Assembly (NCBI RefSeq): GCF_013337285.1
Contig: NZ_SUPW01000001.1
Coordinates: forward strand, 186,001 to 250,000
Direction of reading: 5' to 3'
Source: Agrobacterium tumefaciens
GTDB lineage: Bacteria; Pseudomonadota; Alphaproteobacteria; Rhizobiales; Rhizobiaceae
Length of the DNA: 64,000 nucleotides
Under the pieces are notes generated by a model. The model ran no database searches and was not told where the DNA came from. It saw only the letters and a program-made list of their open reading frames with translations. The position numbers and the translations under genes are program-made. Shown piece by piece: positions 1 through 11,819 of this stretch (within the stretch, counting starts at the first letter, position 1; each line of letters begins with the position of its first letter).

Positions 1-444
1 TTCGTGCTTGTTCTGGCGGTTTATCTTGCCGCCGGCAACGGCCAGGTTTTTCCGCGTGTCATCGATCTCCTTGCCACCATGATTGCCGTCGCTGCGTTGG
101 CAGGGGAAGCCCTCTCGGATGCTCAGCTTTCGAAATTCAGGAAAACTCCTGAAGCAAAAACCGGCGTCTGCGAAACCGGTCTTTGGCGTTATTCCCGCCA
201 CCCCAATTATTTCTTCGAATGGCTTTTCTGGTGCAGTTTGCCGCTGCTGGCCGTTCAGACGAACGCCTTGTCATGGGCCTCGCTCGCCGCACCCGTCATG
301 ATGTACTGGCTGCTCGTCCACGTCTCCGGCATTCCGCCGCTTGAAGAGCACATGCTGAACTCGCGCGGGGAAAAATTCCGTGCCTTGCAACGTCGCGTCA
401 ACGCCTTCTTTCCAGGGCCGCGCAAGAACGAGGAAACGCCATGA
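1..444 (+). CDS. DUF1295 / isoprenylcysteine methyltransferase-like membrane protein (5' end outside window)
   Basis: The frame is open from the first base, so the N-terminus lies upstream of the window. The visible 147 residues contain hydrophobic segments and the signature RYSRHPNYFFEW around residue 60, which is typical of DUF1295 proteins in the steroid-5-alpha-reductase/ICMT-like superfamily. The stop overlaps the start of the downstream CFA-synthase-like gene by 4 bp, so the two are co-transcribed and translationally coupled. Such pairs occur in bacterial lipid-modification clusters. The substrate cannot be deduced from the sequence. Confidence 0.8.
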   Translation, partial: FVLVLAVYLAAGNGQVFPRVIDLLATMIAVAALAGEALSDAQLSKFRKTPEAKTGVCETGLWRYSRHPNYFFEWLFWCSLPLLAVQTNALSWASLAAPVMMYWLLVHVSGIPPLEEHMLNSRGEKFRALQRRVNAFFPGPRKNEETP

Positions 445-1466
445 ACATGCTCGCCTTTGCCATCAATGCCGCAGAACGTGCGCCGCTCAACGACAGCGTC
501 ACACTCGCCGGGATAGATATGCTCTGCGCCAGAACGAAACGACGGCTTGCCCGTATTCCCGCAGCGGCGGAGCTGGATTTCGCTGCCGATATGGCAAAAT
601 TTCCCGTAGCCAGCCATACCGATGAGGCGAACAGGCAGCACTATGAGGTTCCGGCAGAGTTTTTTGCGCTCGTTCTGGGCGCGCAGCGCAAGTATTCCTG
701 CTGTTATTATCCCGATGCCACGACGACGCTCGATGAGGCGGAGACTGCCGCGCTGGCCGAGACCGTTGCCCATGCCGGATTGCAGGATGGTATGGACATT
801 CTCGAACTCGGCTGCGGCTGGGGCTCGCTTTCCCTTTATATGGCAGGCCGCTTTCCCAATGCGCGGATCACGTCCGTTTCGAATTCCGCATCGCAACGCG
901 AATATATCATCGGCTGCGCTCGGGCACGGGGGTTCTCGAACCTGTCGGTGGTGACCGCCGATATGAATGATTTCACCTCCGGCGCGCGTTTCGATCGCGT
1001 CGTCTCGGTGGAAATGTTCGAACACATGTCCAACTGGCGCGCATTGTTCGAGCGTGTTCATTCATGGCTGAAGCCGGGCGGCCGGTTTTTCCTGCACGTC
1101 TTCAATCATCGTAGCCGGTCTTACCGTTTTGACCACAATAATCCGGCAGACTGGATCGCGCAGCATTTCTTCACCGGCGGCATCATGCCCGCCTTCGACC
1201 TTCCGCATCGTTTCGACACGCTTTTCACCGTCGAACGGGAATGGCGCTGGTCGGGATCGCATTATCGTCGGACAGCGCTCGACTGGCTGGCGAATTTCGA
1301 CCGGGAGATCGTGCTTGTACGACCGATCCTGCAGCGGGTTTATGGCGTTGATGCCCGATTGTGGGAACGGCGTTGGCGATTGTTCTTTCTGGCAACGGCG
1401 GGGCTTTTCGGGCATCAGGATGGTGAGGTTTGGGGCGTCGGGCACTACGTTCTGATGCCCAACTAA
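441..1466 (+). CDS. Cyclopropane-fatty-acyl-phospholipid synthase family SAM-dependent methyltransferase
   Basis: This 341-residue protein has the CFA-synthase layout. It carries a HYEVPAEFF motif near residue 60, a tyrosine/cysteine-rich YSCCYYPD stretch, and the SAM-binding glycine motif LELGCGWGSLS near residue 120. A SVEMFEHM motif follows, typical of CFA/mycolic-acid methyltransferases. The family transfers a methyl or methylene group to an unsaturated acyl chain of membrane phospholipid. It is shorter than E. coli Cfa (about 380 aa) and lacks most of the N-terminal domain, as in the short paralogues that sit next to DUF1295 genes. Its ATG overlaps the upstream stop by 4 bp. The reaction type is well supported; the exact lipid product is unknown. 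Confidence 0.85.
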   Translation: MNMLAFAINAAERAPLNDSVTLAGIDMLCARTKRRLARIPAAAELDFAADMAKFPVASHTDEANRQHYEVPAEFFALVLGAQRKYSCCYYPDATTTLDEAETAALAETVAHAGLQDGMDILELGCGWGSLSLYMAGRFPNARITSVSNSASQREYIIGCARARGFSNLSVVTADMNDFTSGARFDRVVSVEMFEHMSNWRALFERVHSWLKPGGRFFLHVFNHRSRSYRFDHNNPADWIAQHFFTGGIMPAFDLPHRFDTLFTVEREWRWSGSHYRRTALDWLANFDREIVLVRPILQRVYGVDARLWERRWRLFFLATAGLFGHQDGEVWGVGHYVLMPN

Positions 1467-1523
1467 GCTTAAAACGTCAGCTGAAAACAGAGTTTACCCA
1501 TTTGGACCACGTTTGAGCTGACA

Positions 1524-1556
1524 AAATTTGCGGAATTAGGTGGCAACTGCCACCAG
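1524..1556 (+). repeat. Left 33-bp inverted repeat of the IS1595-like element
   Basis: The sequence starts AAATTTGCGGAATT and ends GCAACTGCCACCAG. It pairs in inverted orientation with 3792-3824, with three mismatches. Confidence 0.8.
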
Positions 1557-1609
1557 ACCTCCTGCCGCTGAACGCATAGGATCGCTGCGATCCTATGGAG
1601 CGGTTGAGC

Positions 1610-2071
1610 ATGGTTCTTATCGTTGATGAACTGAAGAGAAAGCAGGGGGAGATCGGCCTTCGCATCGGTGAATTGCGGGCGCAGATCATCTTGCTGGAGC
1701 AGCAGCAGGCAGCATTCGATGTCGTCATTCGGTCCTATGATCCGGATCATGCGCCCTTGATCGAGAAGGGATCCGCCCGCCGTCGACGCAAGCTGGATGG
1801 TGTCGACAAGGGGAGCATCTCCATGCTCTTCAAAGGCTTTGATCGCCGTGGTTTCGTTTTGCGGACACTCCGAGAGGCGGGACGGCCGATCACGACAGCG
1901 GACTTCGCTGTGGCCTTCGCCCGCGAGAACGGCCTCGGCGAAGACGACGCAAGGCTTGGCCTCATCGGCAACCGTTTCTCCCAGATGCTGGATCAGCTTG
2001 CCAAGGCTGATCGGGTGCGCCGGGCGGGGAAGATCGACGGGCAGCGGCATTTATGGGAGGTTGCCGCATAG
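1610..2071 (+). CDS. Hypothetical protein, probable passenger of the IS1595-like element
   Basis: I do not recognise the family. The 153-residue product has a predicted helical, coiled-coil-like N-terminal part (KRKQGEIGLRIGELRAQI onward). The C-terminal region resembles a winged-helix fold (RGFVLRTLREAGRPITTADFA and so on), with a basic RRRRK patch between them. A DNA-binding role is possible but is inference only. An in-frame start exists 15 bp upstream (1595). ATG 1610 is preferred because its VLIVDELK opening runs straight into the helix; neither start has a clear ribosome-binding site. It lies just inside the left inverted repeat, pointing towards the transposase. Confidence 0.6.
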   Translation: MVLIVDELKRKQGEIGLRIGELRAQIILLEQQQAAFDVVIRSYDPDHAPLIEKGSARRRRKLDGVDKGSISMLFKGFDRRGFVLRTLREAGRPITTADFAVAFARENGLGEDDARLGLIGNRFSQMLDQLAKADRVRRAGKIDGQRHLWEVAA

Positions 2072-2154
2072 CATGGGGACAGCGTACCCGGCATTGATCC
2101 TCATGCTGACGAAGCGTAAAATGTAGATGTCGTTGCCGAGGAGAATATTAAAAG

Positions 2155-2427
2155 ATGAGATCTGCACCCAGCAATGCAGATCAGATAGTAAAAGTTCTCC
2201 AGGGCGGCGACGCCCTGAGGCGCGTTCGGATCGTTGAACGATCTTATGGTGTGTACGTTCTCCGACCGGAAGAATGGTATCAAAACGTGTTCGAAGGGGA
2301 GATCGTCGCCGAAGGTTGGAAGCCCATACATGGCGATTTCGGACTATTCGGAAGCGCCGACTTGGCCGAGAGTGAAGCGATCGCCAGCTTTGATTGGCTA
2401 CTAGATTCACCATGCCCTACGGCCTAG
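2155..2427 (+). CDS. Small hypothetical protein, probable passenger of the IS1595-like element
   Basis: The product is 90 residues, soluble, acidic in its second half and rich in aromatic residues (YGVYVLRPEEWYQNVFEGE, WKPIHGDFGLFGSADLAE). GAGGAG at 2138-2143 lies 11 bp before the ATG as a plausible ribosome-binding site. It converges on the transposase remnant and overlaps its decayed 3' end slightly. No family is recognised and no function is proposed. Confidence 0.5.
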   Translation: MRSAPSNADQIVKVLQGGDALRRVRIVERSYGVYVLRPEEWYQNVFEGEIVAEGWKPIHGDFGLFGSADLAESEAIASFDWLLDSPCPTA

Positions 2428-2439
2428 CGGCCCCTCTGT

Positions 2440-3455
2440 AGTCACCGCCACTGGCGCTCCGGGTTCTCCCCGCCCTCCCAAACAAGGTCGGGTGGGTGGT
2501 TGCCCTGCCAATATCCGCATAGGTTTCTCGACGTTGGCCTTGAGGGCGCCTTGTAGAGCATGCCCCGGAGCTGAAGGCCGTTGTCGACACGACGATTGTC
2601 CTCGCGCCAGGCGATTTCGGCCGCGTACCAGTCGAAGTAGCGTACCGAGAAGCGATGGTGGATTCCGATATAGGCACGCTGGATGCGGCTGAAGAAGCTC
2701 TCGACGTGGTTCGTGTTGACCCCCGCCTTCTGCCTGGTATTCTTTGCTGTGATTGACCCGGTGCAGTTCCTGCAGGCCTTCAAGATCGTCGTAGCTGAAG
2801 TGCTCGTCCGCGTGCAGCCGTGAACCCTTTCGAACGTGCTTCTTGACCATCTCCCACGCCTCGTCGGAGTCTTCACTCCGGATGACGCGCGATAGGGTCT
2901 GCTCGCGCCCACGGCGGAAAGGCGTCTTCTCACGCAACGTCAGGATGGTCAGGCGCTTGAAGTTCTGGTTCTCGGCACGACGCCGATCGACGCGATCCTC
3001 CTTTCGATTCTCCGGCTTAATGTGGCCGCCCGCGTACTTGCCGTCGATATGAATCTCGCCCTCCAGTATCATTCGGAAGCGCCGCGTCGAAATCGCCTCA
3101 CCCATCTTCATCAGCAGCACCCATGCGGTTTTTTACTGGATGCCCAGCTCGCGGGAGAGCTGGAGAGCGCTCTTGCCTTTAACCGAATTCACCGAGAACC
3201 AGAGTCCCGCCAGAATGTCCCGGAAGCTCATCTTCCGGAACACGAAGACCGTTCCGGCGTGACCGAGAACTCGCGGCGACAAGCCTGGCACTTGAAACGG
3301 CGACGTCGGATCTCCCAGCAGTTCGAATGCGCGCAGCGGACGCAGGTCGGCCTGCCTTCGGTATCCGGCCAGCGGATGAAGCAGAAAGCCTTGTACGACC
3401 GCTCTTCGTCGAAGGTGCGAAGGTTCCTAAGCGTGAAGGTCTGGCAATAGGGTGA
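2440..3455 (-). pseudogene. IS1595-family transposase, broken by frameshifts and a stop codon
   Basis: Read on the minus strand, the product can be reassembled. A zinc-ribbon N-terminus with CVRC...CQAC cysteines lies near 3340-3270. It is followed by MSFRDILAGLWFSVNSVKG, the catalytic HIDGKYAGGH region, HADEHFSYDDL, and the family signature NTNHVESFFSRIQR...YFDWYAAEIAWREDNRR, ending in GYWQ. Three lesions are visible: a frame change after the second CxxC (about 3260), an in-frame TAA at about 3131 where QYKTAW would be expected, and a frame change at the C-run 2720-2724. The protein cannot be made intact. Identification rests on these motifs, which are characteristic of DDE_Tnp_IS1595 proteins. 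Confidence 0.85.
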
Positions 3456-3791
3456 CAGCAGGAAGTGCTGGTTGCCCCAATATTTCCACCCTCCGAAGTG
3501 CCTCCAGTTCAGAGGAGATGGAGGTCTGCGGCGAAATGGTGGCGGGCAGATTGGTCGGCATGTTCGATCCCTTGATGATTACGCGATACGACAGGGCCTC
3601 GCCGGAGGTCGGCGAGCGGAAAATCAGCGTTGTCGTATGTCTATGGGTCTGAACATGCTTCGGTTCGTACCAAGGTCCAGCAAGAGAGTCGATCGGATTC
3701 TTTTCGGGATGGATGGATCACTGGCAGCGGAGCTGCCCTAACATCACGAAAGGCGAGTCTGTCGAGGGCGTCGTAGTCCCACTCTGAAGGG

Positions 3792-3824
3792 CTGGTGGCA
3801 GTTGCTACCCAATTCCGAAAATTT
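3792..3824 (-). repeat. Right 33-bp inverted repeat of the IS1595-like element
   Basis: This is the inverted partner of 1524-1556, with 30 of 33 positions identical. The + strand begins CTGGTGGCAGTTGC and ends GAAAATTT. Confidence 0.8.
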
Positions 3825-4194
3825 GCCTTTTTCGCATCGGGTGCTGGTGTGTTGATTTAAGAGGGGGCGCGGTAGTTGCCTTTGAAACCTCGCTAGTTGA
3901 AATCCGGCTCACTGACTTCGTCCCTGTGTCTTCGCGTAACGCTACTCGCGCCGCTGGCTCTCGCTCCCACATCTCAAATTCGTCCTCACAAAGGTCGACC
4001 GCCAACCCGTTGATTTCGTCAAGCTTCGTGTCTATCGCTCGCTTGTCTCATTTCCTTGCGCCTGGATGGTAGGCGGCATCTTGCGAGTTAGATTCAGTGC
4101 TCCCAAGGTAAGCAGCCGCTTCTTTTCGGCCGATGAAGGGATCATATCTCCGGCCTTACCGGATGATCCCTCAAGTCTACATATACAAGCACTC
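3825..4194. other. Gene-poor stretch between the transposable element and the integrase remnant
   Basis: I see no confident gene here. The minus strand has an open frame of about 84 codons (roughly 4054 to 3805) whose acidic part reads LCEDEFEMWEREPAARVAL, but it has no good start and runs into the inverted repeat. It may be the remnant of a gene cut by the element. The other frames carry frequent stops. Confidence 0.4.
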
Positions 4195-5240
4195 TTAGTT
4201 ATCCGTCACCGTTTTTAGCCACTTCCACCCGGCGAACTTATCGCCCTTCTCCCTGATATGCGTGTATCTTTTTAGACTGTTCCAATTACGATGGCCCGAT
4301 ACGCTGGCGGCGAGTCGGATCGTCTTACCCATCTCGAACAGGCGGGGAATCCCTTCGTGATGCAGGTCGTGGAAATGCAAGTCTTCGATCTCAAGGAAAC
4401 GGCAAGCGCGGGTGAAGGCTGCGCCAACCCCGGCAGTGCCGTAGGGGAATATCCGCGGCCCAGTCTTCGGCATAGCTTTGATGATCTGCATTGCCTCTGG
4501 CGGAAGCTCGCACCACACGTCATTATCCTTTTTCTGTCCAGGATGCCTGAGGTCCCGGACGAGTATGCGGCTGTGAGGCTCATCTAGATATTCCCATTCT
4601 ATCCGGACTATCTCTTCCTGCCTGCGTGTCGAGTAGATTGCGAACGCGACCACCCGATCCATGCGTGAGACATGTAGCGTCGCCAAATTTCGGGTGGTGA
4701 AGTAATTCATGATCCTGTCGAGCTGGGGGGTAGGGCGGTGCGACCGGCTCTCAGAATTGGCGATGGCGTTCAGCTTACGAAGGACCGTCTGCGCATCCCG
4801 CATGGCGACGGGATCAAGCGGCATACCCCACGCCGGCCGAGCGATCGAAAATATGGAGGACAGATGCGGCTTACGGCCTTCGGCCAGTTGGGTGGCAAAT
4901 GTCACGATATCATCGCTTCGGATATCTGCGCAATCCATCGTGGCAATCTTGAAGGCTTTGATCGTTCTGAGCACCTGCTCTTGGTGGCTCCCATCATTCC
5001 TTTCTCTTTGACGTACCGATCAATGGCGTCCGCTAAGGTGAAGCGGTCCGCATTCAACCGCTCCAGCGCGCTAGGTTTGTCGATATCGGTCTCGCGAAAT
5101 CGAACCCACGCCTCCGCCTCGCGCTTTCGATCGAAAGTCTTGGCCTCCCTGAAAACTATACGGCCGCCTTTTTTTCTGAGGATCTGCGCGGTATAACCAA
5201 GCGATCCGTCTTTTCGTTTTCTCGCGGTGATGGTGCTCAT
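4195..5240 (-). pseudogene. Tyrosine-recombinase integrase of the dusA-associated type, frameshifted and active-site mutated
   Basis: The N-terminal part, from an ATG at 5240, encodes a basic MSTITARKRKDGS arm and a core-binding region (TLADAIDRYVKEKG). The C-terminal catalytic part begins in another frame at about 4990. The join lies near 4975-5010, where the frame of EQVLRTIKAFK replaces that of KSRCSERSK. Catalytic boxes are STRRQEE (Arg I), HDLHHEG (box II) and SGHRNWNSLKRYTH (His and Tyr nucleophile). Box II normally reads HxLR; the second arginine is His here. The gene sits immediately 5' of dusA and points away from it, the arrangement of dusA-associated integrases. Both the frameshift and the R-to-H change argue that it is dead. 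Confidence 0.8.
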
Positions 5241-5294
5241 CGGTTCAATATTCCTCTCTCGGTACGACATCGTCATACTTGACTATAAAATTGG

Positions 5295-6380
5295 GTGGAA
5301 CAGCGTGGAAAAAGTAGGACGAAACAAGATGAAAAACGACATCAATATAACGGGTATAAAATATTGAATTTATACGAAAAATCAATAAAATCAGGGGTTA
5401 AGATTTTTTCCGTGGCCCCCATGATCGACTGGACCGACACGAGGTGCAGGTTTCTGCACCGGCAATTGTCGAAGCGTGCGCTGCTGTTTACCGAAATGAT
5501 CGTTGCCGACGCCATCATCCACGGCCAGCGCGACAGGCTGCTCGGTTACCATCCACAGGAACATCCCGTTGCGCTACAGCTTGGCGGATCCGACCCCGCC
5601 AAGCTTGCCGAGGCGGTGCGGATTGCCGGGGATTACGGCTATGATGAAATCAACCTCAATGTCGGCTGCCCTTCGGACCGGGTGCAATCCGGCACTTTCG
5701 GCGCCTGCCTGATGCGCGAGCCCGAAGTCGTGGCGCAGTGCGTTTCGGCGATGAAGGCGGTTGCGACTGTGCCGGTGACTGTCAAATGCCGCATCGGGGT
5801 GGATGATCAGGAGCCGGAATCGGTGTTGCCGGATTTTCTGGCGCGTGTTGTCGCGGCCGGCGCGGATGCCGTGTGGATCCATGCGCGCAAAGCCTGGCTG
5901 CAAGGGCTCTCGCCGAAGGAAAACCGCGAGGTGCCGCCGCTCGATTATGATCTCGTCTATCGCATGAAACGGGAAAATCCCGACGTCTTCGTCGGTATCA
6001 ATGGCGGAATCGCCGATCTCGATCAGGCTTGCGATCATCTGCAGCATATGGATGGTGTCATGCTTGGCCGTGCTGCCTACCACAACACATCCATCCTCGC
6101 CGATGTGGATCACCGCATCTATGGCGAAGAGGCCCCGCAATACGACTGGATGGGGTTGCGCGACGCCATGATGGCCTATGCCGTCGATTATATTGCCGCG
6201 GGCGGGCGTCTCAACCACGTTACCCGCCACATGGTCGGTCTGTTTCAGGGCATGCCGGGCGCGCGCCGTTTCCGGCAAATTCTCTCCAGCGATGCCACCC
6301 GGCCGGGGGCAGGGCCGGAGGTGATCGAGGCGGCTTTTGCTGCGATCGATTTCAATCCGACAAAAGAACTGGCGGGCTGA
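5295..6380 (+). CDS. dusA: tRNA-dihydrouridine synthase A
   Basis: This is an FMN-dependent enzyme that reduces uridine in the tRNA D-loop (U20/U20a in the DusA class). Family homology starts at KIFSVAPMIDWTDTRCRFLHR. The catalytic cysteine lies in NLNVGCPSDRVQSG, followed by VKCRIGVDD and VFVGINGGI. The first 120 bp of the frame (5295-5410) are AT-rich and unlike the rest of the gene. This is the site where dusA-specific integrases insert, and an element usually supplies a new 5' end. The true start is therefore uncertain: GTG 5295, TTG 5364 or GTG 5412 are possible, and none has a convincing ribosome-binding site. Confidence 0.9.
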   Translation: MEQRGKSRTKQDEKRHQYNGYKILNLYEKSIKSGVKIFSVAPMIDWTDTRCRFLHRQLSKRALLFTEMIVADAIIHGQRDRLLGYHPQEHPVALQLGGSDPAKLAEAVRIAGDYGYDEINLNVGCPSDRVQSGTFGACLMREPEVVAQCVSAMKAVATVPVTVKCRIGVDDQEPESVLPDFLARVVAAGADAVWIHARKAWLQGLSPKENREVPPLDYDLVYRMKRENPDVFVGINGGIADLDQACDHLQHMDGVMLGRAAYHNTSILADVDHRIYGEEAPQYDWMGLRDAMMAYAVDYIAAGGRLNHVTRHMVGLFQGMPGARRFRQILSSDATRPGAGPEVIEAAFAAIDFNPTKELAG

Positions 6381-6467
6381 AGGCTGGAAACGGCCTTCTT
6401 ACGATTTTCATGCCGCTTAGCGACCGGGGTATCGCGAGAAATTCCGCAGCCGGGATCGGGTAATCTC

Positions 6468-6992
6468 TCAAGGGACGATCCAGACCAGCCCGTGCCATTC
6501 CCTCCCGGTATCGCCAGTCATGCAGAAATCGAGTGATGGTTTGCGGATCAGGCCGAGGCGCGACATGACGGCCCGGGAGCGGAAATTATCGGAGCTTGTA
6601 TAAGCGACGATCCCAGCTATTCCTTTGAAATCGTTCGCATGCGCCAAGGCGGCTTTTGCGCTTTCGGTCGCATAACCTTTTCCCCACGCCTGCCTTATGA
6701 AACGCCAGCCGATTTCGTGGTGCGGGCCGAGCGGATGGTCTTCGGAGAGGCGTGGCATAACGCCTGCATAACCGAGAAACAGGCCATCGGGATTTTCAAC
6801 CGCCCAGCGGGCGATGCCCTGTTCGCGCTGCGCCCTGCGATAACGCTCGAATTTTTTCCTGCTCCGCGCCTCGTCCGCCGGCCCGCCCTGATCGGCCATC
6901 ACCTGCGGATCGGTCTGCATTGCAGCGAAGGCGTCAAAATGATCGTCCCGCCAATGGCGCAGGCGTAAACGTTCCGTCTCGATCATATCCAT
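6468..6992 (-). CDS. GNAT-family N-acetyltransferase, RimJ/RimL-like
   Basis: The 174-residue protein opens IETERLRLRHWRDDHFDAF, the standard start of RimJ/RimL-type acetyltransferases. It continues with GYAGVMPR and HHEIGWRFIRQAWGKGYATESAKAAL, which contains the acetyl-CoA pyrophosphate-binding Q/RxxGxG/A loop. Homologues acetylate ribosomal protein N-termini or small amines, but the substrate here cannot be read from sequence. A second in-frame ATG lies at 6986. It converges on dusA and is transcribed alone. Confidence 0.85.
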   Translation of the reverse strand: MDMIETERLRLRHWRDDHFDAFAAMQTDPQVMADQGGPADEARSRKKFERYRRAQREQGIARWAVENPDGLFLGYAGVMPRLSEDHPLGPHHEIGWRFIRQAWGKGYATESAKAALAHANDFKGIAGIVAYTSSDNFRSRAVMSRLGLIRKPSLDFCMTGDTGREWHGLVWIVP

Positions 6993-7182
6993 TCCCGCTC
7001 AACCTTCTAAAGACGACAGCCCTTTGCCGACGAAACGTCTTGGGCGATCATCGGCATTCTTGCCGGGGTGAGATGACGGGAGTGAGACGCAGGCTGTTTA
7101 TTCTCCGGACATCGAATGTTTTCCAACACGACGACCTGCCGGGTGAGGCTGCAACATCCGGTGTTCAGCGGCGCCGCATCAC
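6993..7182. other. Intergenic region between the GNAT and DUF72 genes
   Basis: No gene, tRNA or clear terminator is visible. It should contain the promoter of the minus-strand GNAT gene. Confidence 0.4.
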
Positions 7183-7983
7183 TCAGACAGCCTTTTGCAA
7201 TTCCTGCGCACCGTTGGGCGCATTGATCTTGCCGCCGGTGATGAAGAAGGCGAAAACGTCGCGCGGTGTCTTTTCCGCTTTCCGGTCGGGCGCGATCAGC
7301 GGCAGATCATCAGGTACACCGCCCGCCGCATAGGTTTTGACCCGTTTTGCCCAATGGCCAATCTCGGCCTTCGGATAGCAGGTGGCGATGTCGTCTTCGC
7401 CTTTTTGCAGGCGGCAATAAACGAAGTCGGCCGTCACATCCGGCAGCATCGGATAATCGTGGTGATCGGCGCAGACAACGGCGACCTTGTGTCTGGCGAT
7501 AAGATCGATGAATTCCGGTACCTGAAATGTCGGGTTGCGCACTTCGACCACATGGCGAAGCCGGATACCATCCTGTTTCTCCGGCAGGAGCGCCAGAAAG
7601 GCGCCGAAATCCTCCACATCGAATTTTTTCGTCGGCGCAAATTGCCAGAGGATCGGGCCGAGGTGAGAGCCAAGCTCCGTCAGTCCTTGAGTCAAAAATT
7701 TCGTCATCGATTCACCCGCTTCGGCCAGAACCTTGCGGTTGGTGACAAAGCGGCTGGCCTTCAGGGAGAAGATGAAATCGTCAGGCACTTCGGAGGCCCA
7801 TTTGGCGAAGGTCGCCGGTTTCTGGCTGCTGTAGTAGGTGCCGTTCACCTCGATTGCCGTCATTTGCCGGCTGGCATGTTCGAGCTGGCGCTTCTTCGGC
7901 AGTTTTTCCGGATAAAAGGTGCCTTCCCAGGGCTCGAAGGTCCAACCGCCGATACCGGTGCGGATCGTGCCTGATGTCGACAT
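7183..7983 (-). CDS. DUF72 (YecE-like) protein
   Basis: The product is 266 residues from ATG 7983, which follows a good GAGGAGG ribosome-binding site in the upstream 20 bp; a longer in-frame start at 8013 is less likely. The sequence shows the family pattern GIGGWTFEPWEGTFYPEKLPKKRQLEHAS near the start, then VEVNGTYYS-type and FIFSLKASRFVTN segments. VEVRNPTF and VVCADHHDYPM follow, and the end has DVFAFFITGGKINAPNGA. DUF72 proteins adopt a TIM-barrel fold and are widespread; their reaction is not established. The gene lies 57 bp downstream of uvrA on the same strand and may be read through from it. Confidence 0.88.
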   Translation of the reverse strand: MSTSGTIRTGIGGWTFEPWEGTFYPEKLPKKRQLEHASRQMTAIEVNGTYYSSQKPATFAKWASEVPDDFIFSLKASRFVTNRKVLAEAGESMTKFLTQGLTELGSHLGPILWQFAPTKKFDVEDFGAFLALLPEKQDGIRLRHVVEVRNPTFQVPEFIDLIARHKVAVVCADHHDYPMLPDVTADFVYCRLQKGEDDIATCYPKAEIGHWAKRVKTYAAGGVPDDLPLIAPDRKAEKTPRDVFAFFITGGKINAPNGAQELQKAV

Positions 7984-8040
7984 ATGCTGTTCCTCCTCCG
8001 GCCTTTGGCCCATTCGACCTTTGCTGTGAAAGACTGCGGA

Positions 8041-10962
<2,922 letters not shown>

Positions 10963-11096
10963 GGCAAGGCTCGGACAAAATTAACGGGCTTGATGGCAGC
11001 GCGTCCTTATGTAGTGACGCAGCCGGGGGTGTCGAGGTCTATTCCCTGTCGGTCGGAGCTTTTCAGCCCACTTGACTCGAATTTCGCGATTAAATA

Positions 11097-11111
11097 GAAC
11101 AAAAAAGGAAC
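11097..11111 (+). promoter_or_regulatory. LexA (SOS) box shared by uvrA and ssb
   Basis: GAAC-N7-GAAC occurs at 11097-11100 and 11108-11111 in the divergent intergenic region. This direct-repeat form is the LexA recognition motif of alphaproteobacteria. It lies 135 bp from the uvrA start and 159 bp from the ssb start, so it could repress either or both. Confidence 0.75.
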
Positions 11112-11269
11112 AAATAGCAAGCACCAATATTCGCCCTTCGAAGGTCGTGATTATTCGCTGTGGATAGTTGCGCCGTTGCGGTGCCTTTTGACGGCCACGA
11201 TGGTTATTGTGTGCGGGATTTTTTGAAATGCAATTGCCGGTCATGATGGTCGGCGGACAGGATGACGAG

Positions 11270-11800
11270 ATGGCTGGTAGCGTAAACAAGGTAATTCTGA
11301 TCGGAAACGTCGGCGCCGATCCCGAAATTCGCCGGACGCAGGATGGCCGCCCCATCGCCAACCTGCGCATCGCCACCTCGGAGACCTGGCGCGACCGCAA
11401 CAGCGGCGAGCGCAAGGAAAAGACCGAATGGCACACCGTCGTGGTTTTCAACGAAGGCCTGTGCAAGGTCGTCGAACAATATGTCAAAAAGGGCGCCAAG
11501 CTCTATATCGAAGGCCAGTTGCAGACCCGCAAATGGCAGGACCAGACGGGTAACGACCGTTATTCGACCGAAATCGTGTTGCAGGGCTTCAATTCCACGC
11601 TGACGATGCTTGATGGTCGCGGTGAAGGCGGCGGTGGTGGCGGTCGCAGCGGCGGCGGAGACTTCGGCGGCGGCGGTGATTATGGTAGCAGCGGCGGTTA
11701 CGACCAGCAGCCGGCACGTGGCGGCGGCTCTTCCCGCAGCGGCGGTGGCCAGCCTTCCGGCGGCTTCTCCAACGATATGGACGACGATATCCCGTTCTAG
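11270..11800 (+). CDS. ssb: Single-stranded DNA-binding protein
   Basis: The 176-residue SSB starts at [21 protein letters not shown], so ATG 11270 is chosen over an open extension back to 11207. An OB fold covers about residues 1-110. A Gly/Ser-rich flexible linker with many GGG runs follows, and the protein ends in the acidic tip NDMDDDIPF that recruits repair partners. It binds replication and repair ssDNA as a tetramer. A 16-kb island begins 2 bp after its stop codon, so its native downstream sequence has been displaced. Confidence 0.97.
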   Translation: MAGSVNKVILIGNVGADPEIRRTQDGRPIANLRIATSETWRDRNSGERKEKTEWHTVVVFNEGLCKVVEQYVKKGAKLYIEGQLQTRKWQDQTGNDRYSTEIVLQGFNSTLTMLDGRGEGGGGGGRSGGGDFGGGGDYGSSGGYDQQPARGGGSSRSGGGQPSGGFSNDMDDDIPF

Positions 11801-11819
11801 CAGGGAGCGTTTCTGCTTT

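Larger units (their letters stand above)
1524..3824. mobile_element. Degenerate IS1595-like transposable element with passenger genes, bounded by 33-bp inverted repeats
   Basis: Positions 1524-1556 and 3792-3824 are inverted copies of one 33-bp sequence, 30 of 33 identical. Each has a GGTGGCA/TGCCACC-like dyad in its inner half, imperfect in the right copy. Between them lie two + strand ORFs (1610-2071 and 2155-2427) and, on the minus strand, a readable but broken IS1595-family transposase. The IS1595 family is known to carry passenger genes, so the two ORFs are probably cargo. I found no 8-bp target duplication outside the repeats, so the exact ends are uncertain. Confidence 0.7.

Noticed and set aside
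1480..1512. Partial resemblance of CCCATTTGGACCACG near 1498 to the dusA 5' segment CCCATGATCGACTGGACC as a possible second attachment site
   Set aside because: The match needs a 6-bp gap and is too weak; I could not support it as a direct repeat.
3427..3561. 45-codon frame on the minus strand (MPTNLPATISPQTS...) upstream of the transposase remnant
   Set aside because: It overlaps the start of the broken transposase in another frame and has no recognisable features; probably chance.
11610..11800. GGC/GGT-rich repeats in ssb as a tandem repeat element
   Set aside because: They encode the normal Gly/Ser-rich linker of SSB and keep the reading frame.
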